Source: CAYWVO01 sp964461835 (GTDB lineage: Bacteria; Zixibacteria; MSB-5A5; WJJR01; JAJRUJ01). Taken from it: a stretch of 64,000 nt of DNA. The notes under the pieces were generated by a model. That model was not told the DNA's origin and made no database searches. It saw nothing but the letters and a program-made list of their open reading frames with translations. Below, piece after piece: positions 7,253 through 16,700 of the stretch. The translations under genes were made by a program, and so were the position numbers. The DNA is taken from NCBI GenBank assembly GCA_964461835.1, contig CAYWVO010000015.1:1-64000 (forward strand), given 5' to 3'. Positions within the stretch are counted from its first letter, which is position 1. Every line of letters starts with the position of its first letter.

Positions 7253-9543
7253 AATTCCACCTTCAAGCCCAGGACCGGGACGGTGCCCCAGCCAAGAACA
7301 TACAGCGGGTACCTTCTGGAGGAAGACCACGTCCAACCGGTAATATGTTCACGGTCAAAGACATTCCAGACGCTGGCGTACGCGGTCAACAGTGACTGCC
7401 CGATTGGTATGCGATGCTCCAATCGCACGTACAGCATGTTATAGACCGGCAAATGCAGCGCGTTGATTCGCCGGGGGTCCAGTATGCCTTCGCCGGTTGC
7501 GCGCGAGGCATAAATGTGAAACGGAGTATAGGGTGTGCCATCGGCGTAGGTCCAGCGCATGCCGAAAGTTGTGCGGGACCCCAACTCAAAATTCAGCATT
7601 GTCGAGAGTGTGAACCGGCTGTCGGTAACCCTTTCATGCCACTGACCGTACAGGTCCCGATACCGGGCGCGCGCATATCCCGCACTGATCAAGCCATGAA
7701 TGAATTGAGACCGCTCGCGAAAGACCGTCAACTCCACACCTTCGGCGTCGGCGCGACCGTCAGCGATCAATTGTTGATGATTTTGGAAATAGGGAAAATC
7801 GTAAAGTATTTCATCTAAGATAAACGCGCCGGGCTCCAATACATCCAAGGGGAGATGATTATACCGTTTCAGGTAGGTTTCCATCTTCACCTGGAATTTC
7901 AGTGGCAGGAACCAGTCCAGGCCGGCAACAAGATGATACACTTCGGCATTGCGCAACTGCTCGTGGGCCTCGTTCTGCCCGATTAATAGTGCCGGAAGTG
8001 GCTGGGTATAGATACCCCAGCCGAGGGAAGTATGAATATCCGGGGCCGGCTGATAGCGGAGGACCGCGTTCGGTGAAACATATCCCCGCTTATTATGGGA
8101 AAAGTAATCGCCTCGGGTGCCAAATTCCGCAGAAAACGGCCGTGCCGGCCACAGTGAAACGCTGGCGAAGACACCGGTTTCATACAAATCGACCGGCCGA
8201 TTGAGATCAAACGGCGGTCGTCGCTCCCGATTCGAATTATAGTCTGCAAAATAGAAAATATCATAATCGTTAAACGAACCACGAAACCGTCCCCCAAAGG
8301 TCAATTCATGTTCACGCGCTACCGTGATTACGGTCTGGTTGCGCAGACAGAGGTCACTTTCAGTCGAGTGATTCGTGCTGATACTGTCCGCGCCGCGGCC
8401 TTCCATTTCCAGGTTAAAGTGAATGCGGGATATCGCAAGTGAGGTCTGGGTATGACCGCGATCAGGGATCCGATGCAGCCAGTTGACGCCGCCCATGCCG
8501 ATGGTGAACTCGGCCAATCCGTAATAGAAAAAATACCTATTTTCACTGCGTGCCTGCTCGTGGCTGAAATCAAATTCGTCGAAACCATAAATGCCGGTGA
8601 ATGCAAGCCGATCGCGGGACGAGAGATCCAGTGTAAGCTTTCCCTGAAAATCAGTATAGGCCGGGGCGGCAAACAGGTTCAGCTCCTCTTTGAGTAAGTC
8701 CATGGTACTGTGGCGAGCGGAAAAAAGCCATGATCCACGTCGCTCCGGCAGGGGGCCTTCCCCGGAGACCCGCAGTCCCGAGACACTGACGTCCGCCCGC
8801 CCCACGAAACCGTCGGTATTCCCCTCCCGGTATTGAATATCCATAAATGACGAGAGCTTGTTGCCATAGGTCACCGGGTAGGCGCCGCTATACATGGTCG
8901 AATGTTGCAGAAAGTTATTATTCAGCAGCGTGATCCCACCGGCCGAGGTTCCCTGGATGGGAAAGTGACTGATGGTCGGGACTTCCATGTTATCGAGCAC
9001 GTACCCGTTTTCGATCGGATTGCCACCCCGCACGATCAGCATATTCAATAGTTCCTCCCGGCTGGGAGCGACTGCAGGCAGCAGCGTTACGACCCGGTTA
9101 ATATCTCCGATTGAGCCGGTCGTGGCCTGGATTTCATCAGCAGTAAACGTGGTAGCGCTGGCTGAACGCAGGTCGGTCGTTCTGCGACGGGATTTCACAA
9201 CAGTGATATCACGACCTTCAATTGCCCGGGGAATTAGCTCGATCAGGACTGCGCGATACGGTTTTGGTGTCGGGGTAACCGCTACAGATACTGGTGACTG
9301 GTACCCGACGTGGCTGCATGTTACGTACCTCGCATTGATGGGGACACCGGTCAGTTGAAACTGACCCGCTGAATCACAAATTGTCCCAATGGACGTACCA
9401 TCGACCCGAATCGAGGCACCGGGAATGGGAAATTTGGTGGTGTAGTCGATCACCCGGCCCCGGATCACGCCGGTGTCTGACTGGGCGGGCAGGGAAAACG
9501 CCAAAAGCAAACACAATACAAGTCCGGTATGCCGGACAAACAT
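7249..9543 (-). CDS. TonB-dependent receptor with CarboxypepD_reg-like N-terminal domain
   Basis: 764 residues. A signal peptide (residues 1-22, ending LPAQS) precedes a carboxypeptidase-regulatory-like beta-sandwich at about 25-105 (VIRGRVIDYTTKFPIPGASI). The plug domain is at about 110-235 (LLNMLIVRGGNPIENGYVLD). The remainder is a large beta-barrel ending in an aromatic residue, VEF, as expected for outer membrane insertion. The N-terminal extension is typical of SusC-like and other FCB-group receptors. No SusD partner or TonB/ExbBD genes lie beside it, so the substrate is unknown. An SD-like GAGAG lies a few bases before the ATG. Confidence 0.9.
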   Translation of the reverse strand: MFVRHTGLVLCLLLAFSLPAQSDTGVIRGRVIDYTTKFPIPGASIRVDGTSIGTICDSAGQFQLTGVPINARYVTCSHVGYQSPVSVAVTPTPKPYRAVLIELIPRAIEGRDITVVKSRRRTTDLRSASATTFTADEIQATTGSIGDINRVVTLLPAVAPSREELLNMLIVRGGNPIENGYVLDNMEVPTISHFPIQGTSAGGITLLNNNFLQHSTMYSGAYPVTYGNKLSSFMDIQYREGNTDGFVGRADVSVSGLRVSGEGPLPERRGSWLFSARHSTMDLLKEELNLFAAPAYTDFQGKLTLDLSSRDRLAFTGIYGFDEFDFSHEQARSENRYFFYYGLAEFTIGMGGVNWLHRIPDRGHTQTSLAISRIHFNLEMEGRGADSISTNHSTESDLCLRNQTVITVAREHELTFGGRFRGSFNDYDIFYFADYNSNRERRPPFDLNRPVDLYETGVFASVSLWPARPFSAEFGTRGDYFSHNKRGYVSPNAVLRYQPAPDIHTSLGWGIYTQPLPALLIGQNEAHEQLRNAEVYHLVAGLDWFLPLKFQVKMETYLKRYNHLPLDVLEPGAFILDEILYDFPYFQNHQQLIADGRADAEGVELTVFRERSQFIHGLISAGYARARYRDLYGQWHERVTDSRFTLSTMLNFELGSRTTFGMRWTYADGTPYTPFHIYASRATGEGILDPRRINALHLPVYNMLYVRLEHRIPIGQSLLTAYASVWNVFDREHITGWTWSSSRRYPLYVLGWGTVPVLGLKVEF

Positions 9544-9762
9544 CTCTCACTCCCGACGTTTGGCAGTGCTCGTTGCCGACCGGGTGTCGCTGCTTATTCT
9601 ACCCGTCAATAATCTAAGGATTCCGCAAAGTTCTCTGTCTGGGCAAAACTCACAAAGAAGCGTGTGGGACTGGCCAACACACACCCCGATCGGCGTTTTT
9701 CGCCGGGGAGCAAAATAGCAGAAAGGACGTATATGTGCAACCAACCAAAAAGAACCGCCGCG

Positions 9763-10296
9763 TTACTTCAGCGGGCCGGTCAGCAAATGAATGTCATCAA
9801 TCCAGGCGGTGCCGGGGCCGGTGAACACCAAATTCAGTTTCACCTGCTCAGGATTCTGGCCTTTCTCAAAAAAGAACGGCGTTTCCTCAGTCGACCAGTC
9901 AGTGGTGCCGGTTACGGGGCTTTGCAGGTCGCGGGAGAAAAACTCGCCGTATCTCGGGAAATAGCAGAGCATCTCCAGATACACCTTACCCTGCACGTCC
10001 TCGGTGCGCACCTGTGCGCGGTAGATCAGGCGGGCGTCCTCGACATCGATATCCCGCAGATGGAACAACGGCACGGTGACCGGCTCGGTGGCCGAAATTC
10101 GCCAGGACCCGTCCCCATCGGCGGAGACAGCCCGATCCAGCACCGCCAGCCGCTCGGCGATCAGTTCGGTGGTTTCATTAATGGGGAAATGGCGATATTC
10201 GGTCAGTTGGCCTGGCTGCCGGGAGCAACTATAAGTCAGTAGGGCTAGTACAATGATCACCAATCCACTAATGGTGATTATCCATGGTCGACGCAT
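9763..10296 (-). CDS. Predicted lipoprotein, unknown function
   Basis: 177 residues. The N-terminus has two Arg, a hydrophobic helix at about 5-22 and Cys 24 in the context TYSCS, consistent with a lipobox. The rest is beta-rich with the sequence GSWRISATEPVTVPLFHL and later AWIDDIHLL, a pattern that recalls jelly-roll carbohydrate-binding-like domains, but I do not recognise a family. A strong Shine-Dalgarno AAAGGAG precedes the ATG by 7 bases. It lies downstream of nothing obvious and upstream of the TonB-dependent receptor on the same strand, separated by 219 bases containing a small hairpin near 9684-9709. Confidence 0.75.
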   Translation of the reverse strand: MRRPWIITISGLVIIVLALLTYSCSRQPGQLTEYRHFPINETTELIAERLAVLDRAVSADGDGSWRISATEPVTVPLFHLRDIDVEDARLIYRAQVRTEDVQGKVYLEMLCYFPRYGEFFSRDLQSPVTGTTDWSTEETPFFFEKGQNPEQVKLNLVFTGPGTAWIDDIHLLTGPLK

Positions 10297-10526
10297 GGGA
10301 TGTCTCCTTTGTGTGCTGCAATTTTCGGTGTTTGAGCGTTCGGGAGATATATCGGCACAGGCGTCCAGTCGCTATAGAGGCCACGGGCGGCAAGAACGGT
10401 CAGAGGAGGACTGACAAATCCGGCTAATGCGGTTAAACGCTTGACTTTTTGCCCGCGTACGCTAAATATAATCGGCTCTGCCGCGCCAATGATTAGAGCG
10501 GCAGAAATAGAGAAGAAAAAGCGGAC

Positions 10527-10601
10527 GTCCCCATCGTCTAGCCCGGTCTAGGACACCGCCCTTTCACGGCGGCAACACGAGTTCGAATCTCGTTGGGGAC
10601 G
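10527..10601 (+). tRNA. tRNA-Glu (TTC anticodon)
   Basis: A 75-nt cloverleaf: acceptor GTCCCCA/TGGGGAC, anticodon stem CCGCC/GGCGG with loop CTTTCAC giving anticodon TTC (Glu), T-arm ACGAG-TTCGAAT-CTCGT, discriminator G at 10601. CCA is not encoded, unlike the fMet and Gln genes here; a T-run (10603-10608) follows directly. Confidence 0.94.
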
Positions 10602-10721
10602 CTTTTTTATGATTCGTCCGTCATTTCTTTCACAAATCTCAAATTCCTCCCGTTGATTCCCGAAGTCGTCACGTATATCTTGCCACATCTAAGGAAACCC
10701 GCAGGCCCGCAAGGAGAGGCT

Positions 10722-12083
10722 ATGTCTTCGGTGACTGATTTTATCAATGAAAACCGCCAGCGATATGTTGAGGAATTGAGTGAGCTGTTGCGGATGGAGA
10801 CAATCTCCGCCGATTCCAGCAAAAAACAGGAGTTGGTCAAATGCGCCGAACATCTGAAAGCACATTTCGAGCATATCGGCTTAACCGCCCGCGTGGAGAA
10901 AACGCCGGGACATCCCATTGTGTACGCCGAATGGCTGGGAAAACCGGACGCACCCACGGTGCTGTATTACGGACACTATGACGTGCAGCCGGTGGAGCCG
11001 CTCGATGAATGGAAGACTCCGCCGTTTGAGCCGACAGTCCGGGACGGCAACCTGTATGCGCGCGGCTCCTCGGATGACAAAGGCCAGATGTTCACCCATG
11101 TGAAAGCGGCCGAGGCCTATTTCAAGACCGTGGGTGAACCGCCGGTGAACCTGAAATTTATCATCGAGGGCGAGGAAGAGGCCGCCGCGGATAACTTGGA
11201 TGAATATATCCATGCCAACAAAGAGGCGCTGGCCTGCGATTATGTTATTGTTTCTGATACCGCGCAATTCGCCGAAGGGCTCCCGTCGATTTGCTATGGT
11301 TTACGGGGTATCCTCTATATGGAAATTGTGATCACCGGGCCGAACCGGGACCTGCACTCCGGGGAATTTGGTGGTGCGGTGGATAATCCGGCCAACGTGC
11401 TGGGGCGGATGCTGGCGCAGTTGCACGACGCCGACGGCCGGGTCAAGATCGATGGTTTCTATGATGATGTGGAAGAAATCACCGGGCAAGAGCGCAAAGA
11501 ATTCGCCGCGTTGCCGTTCAGTGAGGATAAGTACAAACAGATGCTGGAGTTACCGGAGCTCTATGGCGAGAAAGGATATACGCCGCTTGAACATGTTTGG
11601 TCCCGTCCCACCTGTGATGTGAACGGTGTCTATGGCGGCTATATGGGCGAGGGCGCCAAGACGGTGATCCCGGCCAAAGTCGGCGCGAAAATCAGTATGC
11701 GACTGGTGCCCAAGCAACATCCGGACAAAGTGGAAAAACTCTTCCGCACCTACATTGAAAAGATCACCCCACCGACCGTGAAAGTTGATATTATCACACA
11801 TGGCAAAGCCCGGCCGGTGGTGGTCTCCACCGATAATCCCGCCCTGGTCAAAGCCCGCGAGGCGCTGGCCCAGGCGTTCGACGCTAAAGCGGTATTAATG
11901 AAAGGTGGCGGATCGGTGCCGGTGGTCGAGACATTCCAGAGCGTCCTCGGGGTGCCGCCATTGCTGTTGGGCTTTGGTTTGCCGGATGACGGGCTGCACT
12001 CCCCGAACGAAAAATTTTCCTTGGAGCAGTTTCACAAAGGGATTCTGACTTCCGCCATATTAATGGATAAGCTGACCACATAA
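10722..12083 (+). CDS. M20-family metallopeptidase (dipeptidase / ArgE-DapE-CPG2 type)
   Basis: 453 residues from the ATG at 10722, which has AAGGAG eight bases upstream; a longer reading from 10593 would overlap tRNA-Glu and is rejected. Zinc-site motifs are intact: YYGHYDVQPVEP (metal His and catalytic Asp), ARGSSDDKGQ (bridging Asp), IIEGEEEAAADN (catalytic Glu-Glu) and the C-terminal LHSPNEKF (metal His). A dimerisation domain sits between. No signal peptide: a cytosolic dipeptidase or aminoacyl hydrolase. It is followed 9 bases later by an MBL-fold hydrolase gene, probably co-transcribed. Confidence 0.93.
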   Translation: MSSVTDFINENRQRYVEELSELLRMETISADSSKKQELVKCAEHLKAHFEHIGLTARVEKTPGHPIVYAEWLGKPDAPTVLYYGHYDVQPVEPLDEWKTPPFEPTVRDGNLYARGSSDDKGQMFTHVKAAEAYFKTVGEPPVNLKFIIEGEEEAAADNLDEYIHANKEALACDYVIVSDTAQFAEGLPSICYGLRGILYMEIVITGPNRDLHSGEFGGAVDNPANVLGRMLAQLHDADGRVKIDGFYDDVEEITGQERKEFAALPFSEDKYKQMLELPELYGEKGYTPLEHVWSRPTCDVNGVYGGYMGEGAKTVIPAKVGAKISMRLVPKQHPDKVEKLFRTYIEKITPPTVKVDIITHGKARPVVVSTDNPALVKAREALAQAFDAKAVLMKGGGSVPVVETFQSVLGVPPLLLGFGLPDDGLHSPNEKFSLEQFHKGILTSAILMDKLTT

Positions 12084-12092
12084 GGGTTGTTG

Positions 12093-12734
12093 ATGATTAT
12101 CGAGCGCATTGTTGTCGGCGCCCTGATGGTGAATTGCTATCTGGTCGGCGACGAGGAATCGAACGAAGGTATCATTATTGATCCCGGTGCGGATGCCGAC
12201 CGGGTTGGCCAAAAAGTCGATGAACTCAGCTTGAAAATCACCAAGGTTGTCGCCACGCATGGGCATGTCGATCATGTCGGCGCAGTGGAGCCATTGAAAC
12301 GTCGGTTTAATGTTCCCTTTGCGGTACATCGGGCCGATGAATGGTTTTTACCGCACACCCGTGAGAATGGGGCAATGTATGGCTTGCTGAACCTGGAAAA
12401 TCCCACGGCCGATGAATATTTGGCAGAAGGCGGGATTATCCGTGTCGGCAAGCATTCCTTCAATATTATAGAGGCCCCCGGTCATTGTCAGGGGGCGGTG
12501 ATTCTGCTGGGGGAAGGGCATGCCTTTGTGGGGGATGTGTTATTTGCGGGGTCAATCGGCAGAACTGACTTACCGGGAAGCAGTTACGAGGAGATGGTGG
12601 TCTCCCTGGAGAAAGTATTGTCGGTGATACCGGAGGACACGGTTTTGCATCCGGGACATGGCGACAGTACTTCGTTAGCGGTGGAAAAGCAGTATAATCC
12701 TTTTCTGCAAGGACTTAGAGGAGAGATTCGTTAA
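12093..12734 (+). CDS. MBL-fold metallo-hydrolase, glyoxalase-II-like
   Basis: 213 residues. The metal-binding motif THGHVDHVG is at about residues 54-62, followed by further ligands in EAPGHCQGAV, VGDVLFAGSIGRTDL and HPGHGDST, the classic HxHxDH...H...D...H set of glyoxalase II and related thiol-ester or persulfide hydrolases. Short length (no extra C-terminal helical domain) fits the YcbL-like small group rather than true GloB. The ATG at 12093 is preferred to the TTG six bases earlier. Probably the second gene of an operon with the M20 peptidase. Confidence 0.9.
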   Translation: MIIERIVVGALMVNCYLVGDEESNEGIIIDPGADADRVGQKVDELSLKITKVVATHGHVDHVGAVEPLKRRFNVPFAVHRADEWFLPHTRENGAMYGLLNLENPTADEYLAEGGIIRVGKHSFNIIEAPGHCQGAVILLGEGHAFVGDVLFAGSIGRTDLPGSSYEEMVVSLEKVLSVIPEDTVLHPGHGDSTSLAVEKQYNPFLQGLRGEIR

Positions 12735-13727
12735 GCATCATCAGGAGGTCACCCGGGATAGGTAAAGCGTTGGAACATCTTGTTCCGATAACCTCAGGTG
12801 CGCCAGTAAATAAGAAATTAAGCAAAAAAGTGCTTGCCCCGGTCGGCGTGCGCCGCAATATTTTCGCCCTTAATGCCCTGGGGGGAAAACTGTGGAAGGG
12901 TGTAAAAAGAATATTTTTGGCTAAACCCGGCTTGCCCGAATCCGATAACAGGATTGACCGAAAAGTATCGGTTATTGGGCATTATCGGGCGCGGCAAAAT
13001 TATTAAGTCGATATGGAAAAACATCTTGACATCATTTCTGGCGGGGATTAGTCTGGTTGCAATTTGCCGACGCGTGTCGGCGCGTTTGTATTGAAAACAG
13101 TTCGGGAGGGTCAATAGATTTATCACTGAGATTGTAGTGTTTTTCAGTATCTCGACGGGATTCTGTATTCCCCCGGCGGTGACGGAGTGCGGACCCTAAA
13201 CCGCCCGCGTGTTGTCAGGAGAGAACAGAAGATAGGGAACACGACGCGGAAGCAGGTCCCTCTAGTGATGGCCCAATAAACAACACACCGGACAACCACG
13301 GAGGGTTGCCGAGACTAACACCGGGCAGGAATCAACGGACGATAGAAAAAGCGGTGTTGGTCACAACGAGTACTCGCGACACCAGTGGTCCTGTGCGGGG
13401 ATCACAAAGCGAGGGTAAAAGGAGTTACCCAACGGCGTCCCGAAAATTGATCTACTGTCGGTAGGCAACGACGACACAGTAAGGGGGGTAGGTCATGGCG
13501 AAGATACCCGGTTTCTTCGATTTGCAGATAATTTCAGGATGCAGGTATAGGTATGTTTAAAAGAATTGAAAGGAGGGTCTGGTATTGGCCGGCCGCGGTT
13601 CGGGCAGGTCAAGACGCTAGCAAAGGAGTATCGAACAATCGCATGGAAACGATGGAACAGAACACAAACGAACAATCGCAACGAAGTGAACAGAAGACAG
13701 TATCCCTTTAACCAGGGGGAAAGCTTA
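12735..13727 (+). other. Long non-coding leader region upstream of the giant gene
   Basis: Almost 1 kb without a convincing gene. From about 13130 on it has many short complementary segments (for example AACACCG near 13310 with CGGTGTT near 13350, and CAACC/GGTTG near 13295-13310), compatible with a structured 5' untranslated RNA, but I match no known riboswitch. Two tiny ORFs lie near its end: TTG 13585-13620 (11 residues, Gly/Arg-rich) with AAGGAGG eight bases upstream, and ATG 13643-13711 (22 residues, Gln/Glu/Asn-rich) with AAAGGAG upstream. The giant gene's own start is 16 bases after the second. Confidence 0.5.
13026..13054 (+). promoter_or_regulatory. Possible sigma-70-type promoter
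   Basis: A perfect TTGACA at 13026-13031 is followed after 17 bases by TAGTCT, a weak -10 box. If used, the giant gene would have a leader of about 670 bases. Confidence 0.3.
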
Positions 13728-16700
13728 ATGAAGCCATTTTCTATGAAGGGACTGGCAGTAACGGCTGCTCTGCTTCTCGTGCCACTCCTCGCCGCGCCCG
13801 CCTTGGGGCAGATTTACTATTTCTACGGCGAGACGGACGTGACAGTGGACAAGCCGTTTGATGTACCCTGTCGAGTCTTGAACTTGCAGCCGGGTGAACC
13901 GGCGCCCACGGACCTGGTGGTCATGGCGTTCCGCATCGCCAACGATTCGGCTTCCGATCGAGATCTTGACTCGATGGTTGTATCCAGTGTCAACTCCGAT
14001 TCCGGGATGGTAGACGAAGTGTACATCTACCGGGAATCGGATGCCATCACGCCAGCGAGCGCAACCGATTTCGCCTCGGGGTCCGATGTCTTGCTTGGGA
14101 CCGCAACAGAGTTCAACAACGGTTCCAATAACGGATTCGACACCGGCGATACGCTGTCGTTCGTCGATAATTGGACCTCCACCACGATCGGTGCCGGTGA
14201 CACGGCGTTTTTCTACATTGTCGTTGATGTCGCGGCCGGAATAGTCGGGGAGGATCGCTGGGCCGGCGCATCGCTCGGTGTATTCCTCGATGGTGATGAA
14301 CCAGCGCTGGTGCTCGATAACGGGAGTTATGGCCCGGTGGATGCGCCCGGCGTTGGCGGTGACCCGGTCGACGATTTCGAAAACGATCCCAACCCCATGG
14401 CGTACTGCGAAACGCGGGCCATGGCGGGATGGTTCGAAGTCGATGCCGGCAACACCGACCTGCGGCTGGGGATGATTCCAATTGATCCCAGTCCCGCAAG
14501 GAAGTACCGTGGTCGTGAGTGGATTCACGGCGGTTCTTTCGACAAGGTGCCGCTGATGCTCATCGTCGACAACTCGCGCAGCACGCTGCCCGATACGCTG
14601 AAGACGATGACGATTCGCAGCCGCGTTGATCGGGCGAGCGCGATCGAAAGCATTGCCATTTACAAAGAGGATGAGTGCACAGTACCGACGGATGCCTCGA
14701 CCTTGCGGACGGGAGGCTCGCAAGCCGATGACTTGTGGGCCGAGCGATCCGGTCTCGGGGATTTTACCTGGGGGCCGGGGAACATTCGCGGTGACGCAGT
14801 GGCGCTGACAATGAACGCCGGCAAAGGCGTTGTCCCGCCCGGCGAGATTGTGTACCTCTATATCGTCGTCGATATGAACGCCGCAGTAATCGAGGCCAGT
14901 CAGGCCAGCCGCGAGAATTTCGACCGCGGACTCGTTGGTCTGGCTTTGAATGACACCCTGAGCAGCCCCGATCCCGAAGCGATGGTCTTCGGGAATGCCG
15001 GCGTGGGGCCGCGGTGGTCCGACAATGGCACCCGGATTGTCTGGGAAAACGATCTGACCGGTGCCACTGGTCTTCACGACGGCGGATCTTCAGACAATCT
15101 GCTTATTGACACAGGAGAGTCCTGGGATATTAACCAGTGGGTTGGCTGGAAGATATACGACTTGGACACCTTGACTGGAGCTGTGCTTGATTCTGGTCTT
15201 GTAAGCTCAAACTCGGACACCTCAATCACTGCCATTATGCTTGGCGGGACTACTTGGGAAGACCGGCACATTTACCGTCTGACCAACCCGCCGGGCCAGC
15301 CGTTTATCCTGGACACCAAGCCGCCGGAACTCTGGTGCTATCAAACGCGGTGGGTCCACACGGACAACGCTGCGGATCGCCCCGGTCTGGGTGACGGCGT
15401 TATCGATAACCAGGACAACTTGTCGCTGTATTTCTATGTGGCAGATACCGGCGCCAGCGGTATCGATATGACGCTGTCGGGTCGACCGCGGGTTAATATA
15501 AGTCCGTTTCAATCGGCGGGCGATCCGGCGGTGCATGTGCTGGACTCGATCACGGTCAACGATACCCTGTTTTGGGCAACCTTACCGGCTCTCATGATTG
15601 ATACTACCTACACGGGGAGCCGCACGGATACATTGGCCGGTAACCTGAAATTACAGGTTATTACGAAAGACCTTGCCGGAAATACGCTGACCGACTCCTG
15701 CACGGTTCCTTACAATGTGGATACCCGTCGTCCTACCTTCGGACGGGACGGAGATTCTGGTCCGGAAGTGCCGCTCGAATTTAAGTTCACCCCGAATGGT
15801 GACTTGAACGGCGATGGTTGGGCCGGCATTGGCGACACGCTGCGCATCACGGCCAATATGGGCGTCCACTGGCGTAACTGGAACCGCGATGATGGTCTCG
15901 GCAACGAGATCGACTCGGTCTGGGCCGATATCAGCAGTTGGGGTATGGCGCAGACCTTGGTTCCGTTGTTCGATCCGTCCGGTGACGGGCAGAACTTCTC
16001 CGGTGATTTCGTGGTAACCCAGGGCGGTCTGGATACCCTGGCCAGCAACGATGCGACCTTGATTTCGATCTGGGCGCTGGATAACGCGGATAACTACGCA
16101 AATTACCATGAGTTGCGTTTCGCGCCGGTAGGCGTGGACAGTCCAGGGATTGACAACCAGTTCCCGCCGATCGGCGCCAATACCTGGACGTTGTTCAGCG
16201 AACCGGCTCCGAACCCGACCAACAACATCATTAATATTGGTGATGTGGTGCGGTTCGAGGTCGAATTCGATACCACCGGCGGCCTGCCGTATGATATCGA
16301 TTCCGTCTATGTCGACCTGTTTGAAGCCGGTCTCGGTGGCAACCATCGGGTCGACTTCACCCCGCCGGGTTCGGGCAGCACATTGTGGAGGCTGGATACG
16401 ACGGTATTGGATCCGCGACTGAATAACTCGCACGATTTTGCGCAGGACACGGTCAAGACCGACGTGTGCCCGAACATACCGTTGTACGCCGGTGTGCGCT
16501 ACAAAATCCCGATCACGATTGTCGATGACCGGGGGAACCGCATTGTCGATACGGTTGGTCCGCCGGATTATCCGCACTTGAACGGCGATTCCACTACGCT
16601 GGTCTCGGTGGACACCAAGGTGCCGGAACCGGTGCTGGACCTGGTCGGCAGCGCGCGACCGGACGGTAATGTCGGGCTTGATTGGACGATCCCGGCGGCG

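Noticed and set aside
10593..10721. N-terminal extension of the M20 peptidase
   Set aside because: Overlaps tRNA-Glu and its T-run; the ATG at 10722 has a perfect ribosome binding site and fits family length.
12770..13006. 78-codon ORF on the plus strand after the MBL hydrolase gene
   Set aside because: Unbiased composition, no Shine-Dalgarno, no family features; lies in a clearly non-coding leader region.
13130..13560. Possible 4.5S, 6S, tmRNA or RNase P RNA gene in the leader
   Set aside because: No conserved core motifs of these RNAs could be matched by eye.
13725..15077. Long open frame (450 codons) on the minus strand inside the giant gene
   Set aside because: Arises from the strong codon bias of the plus-strand gene; His/Arg/Val-rich translation without domain or signal features. 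The same holds for other long antisense frames at 15651-17021 and 19317-20288.
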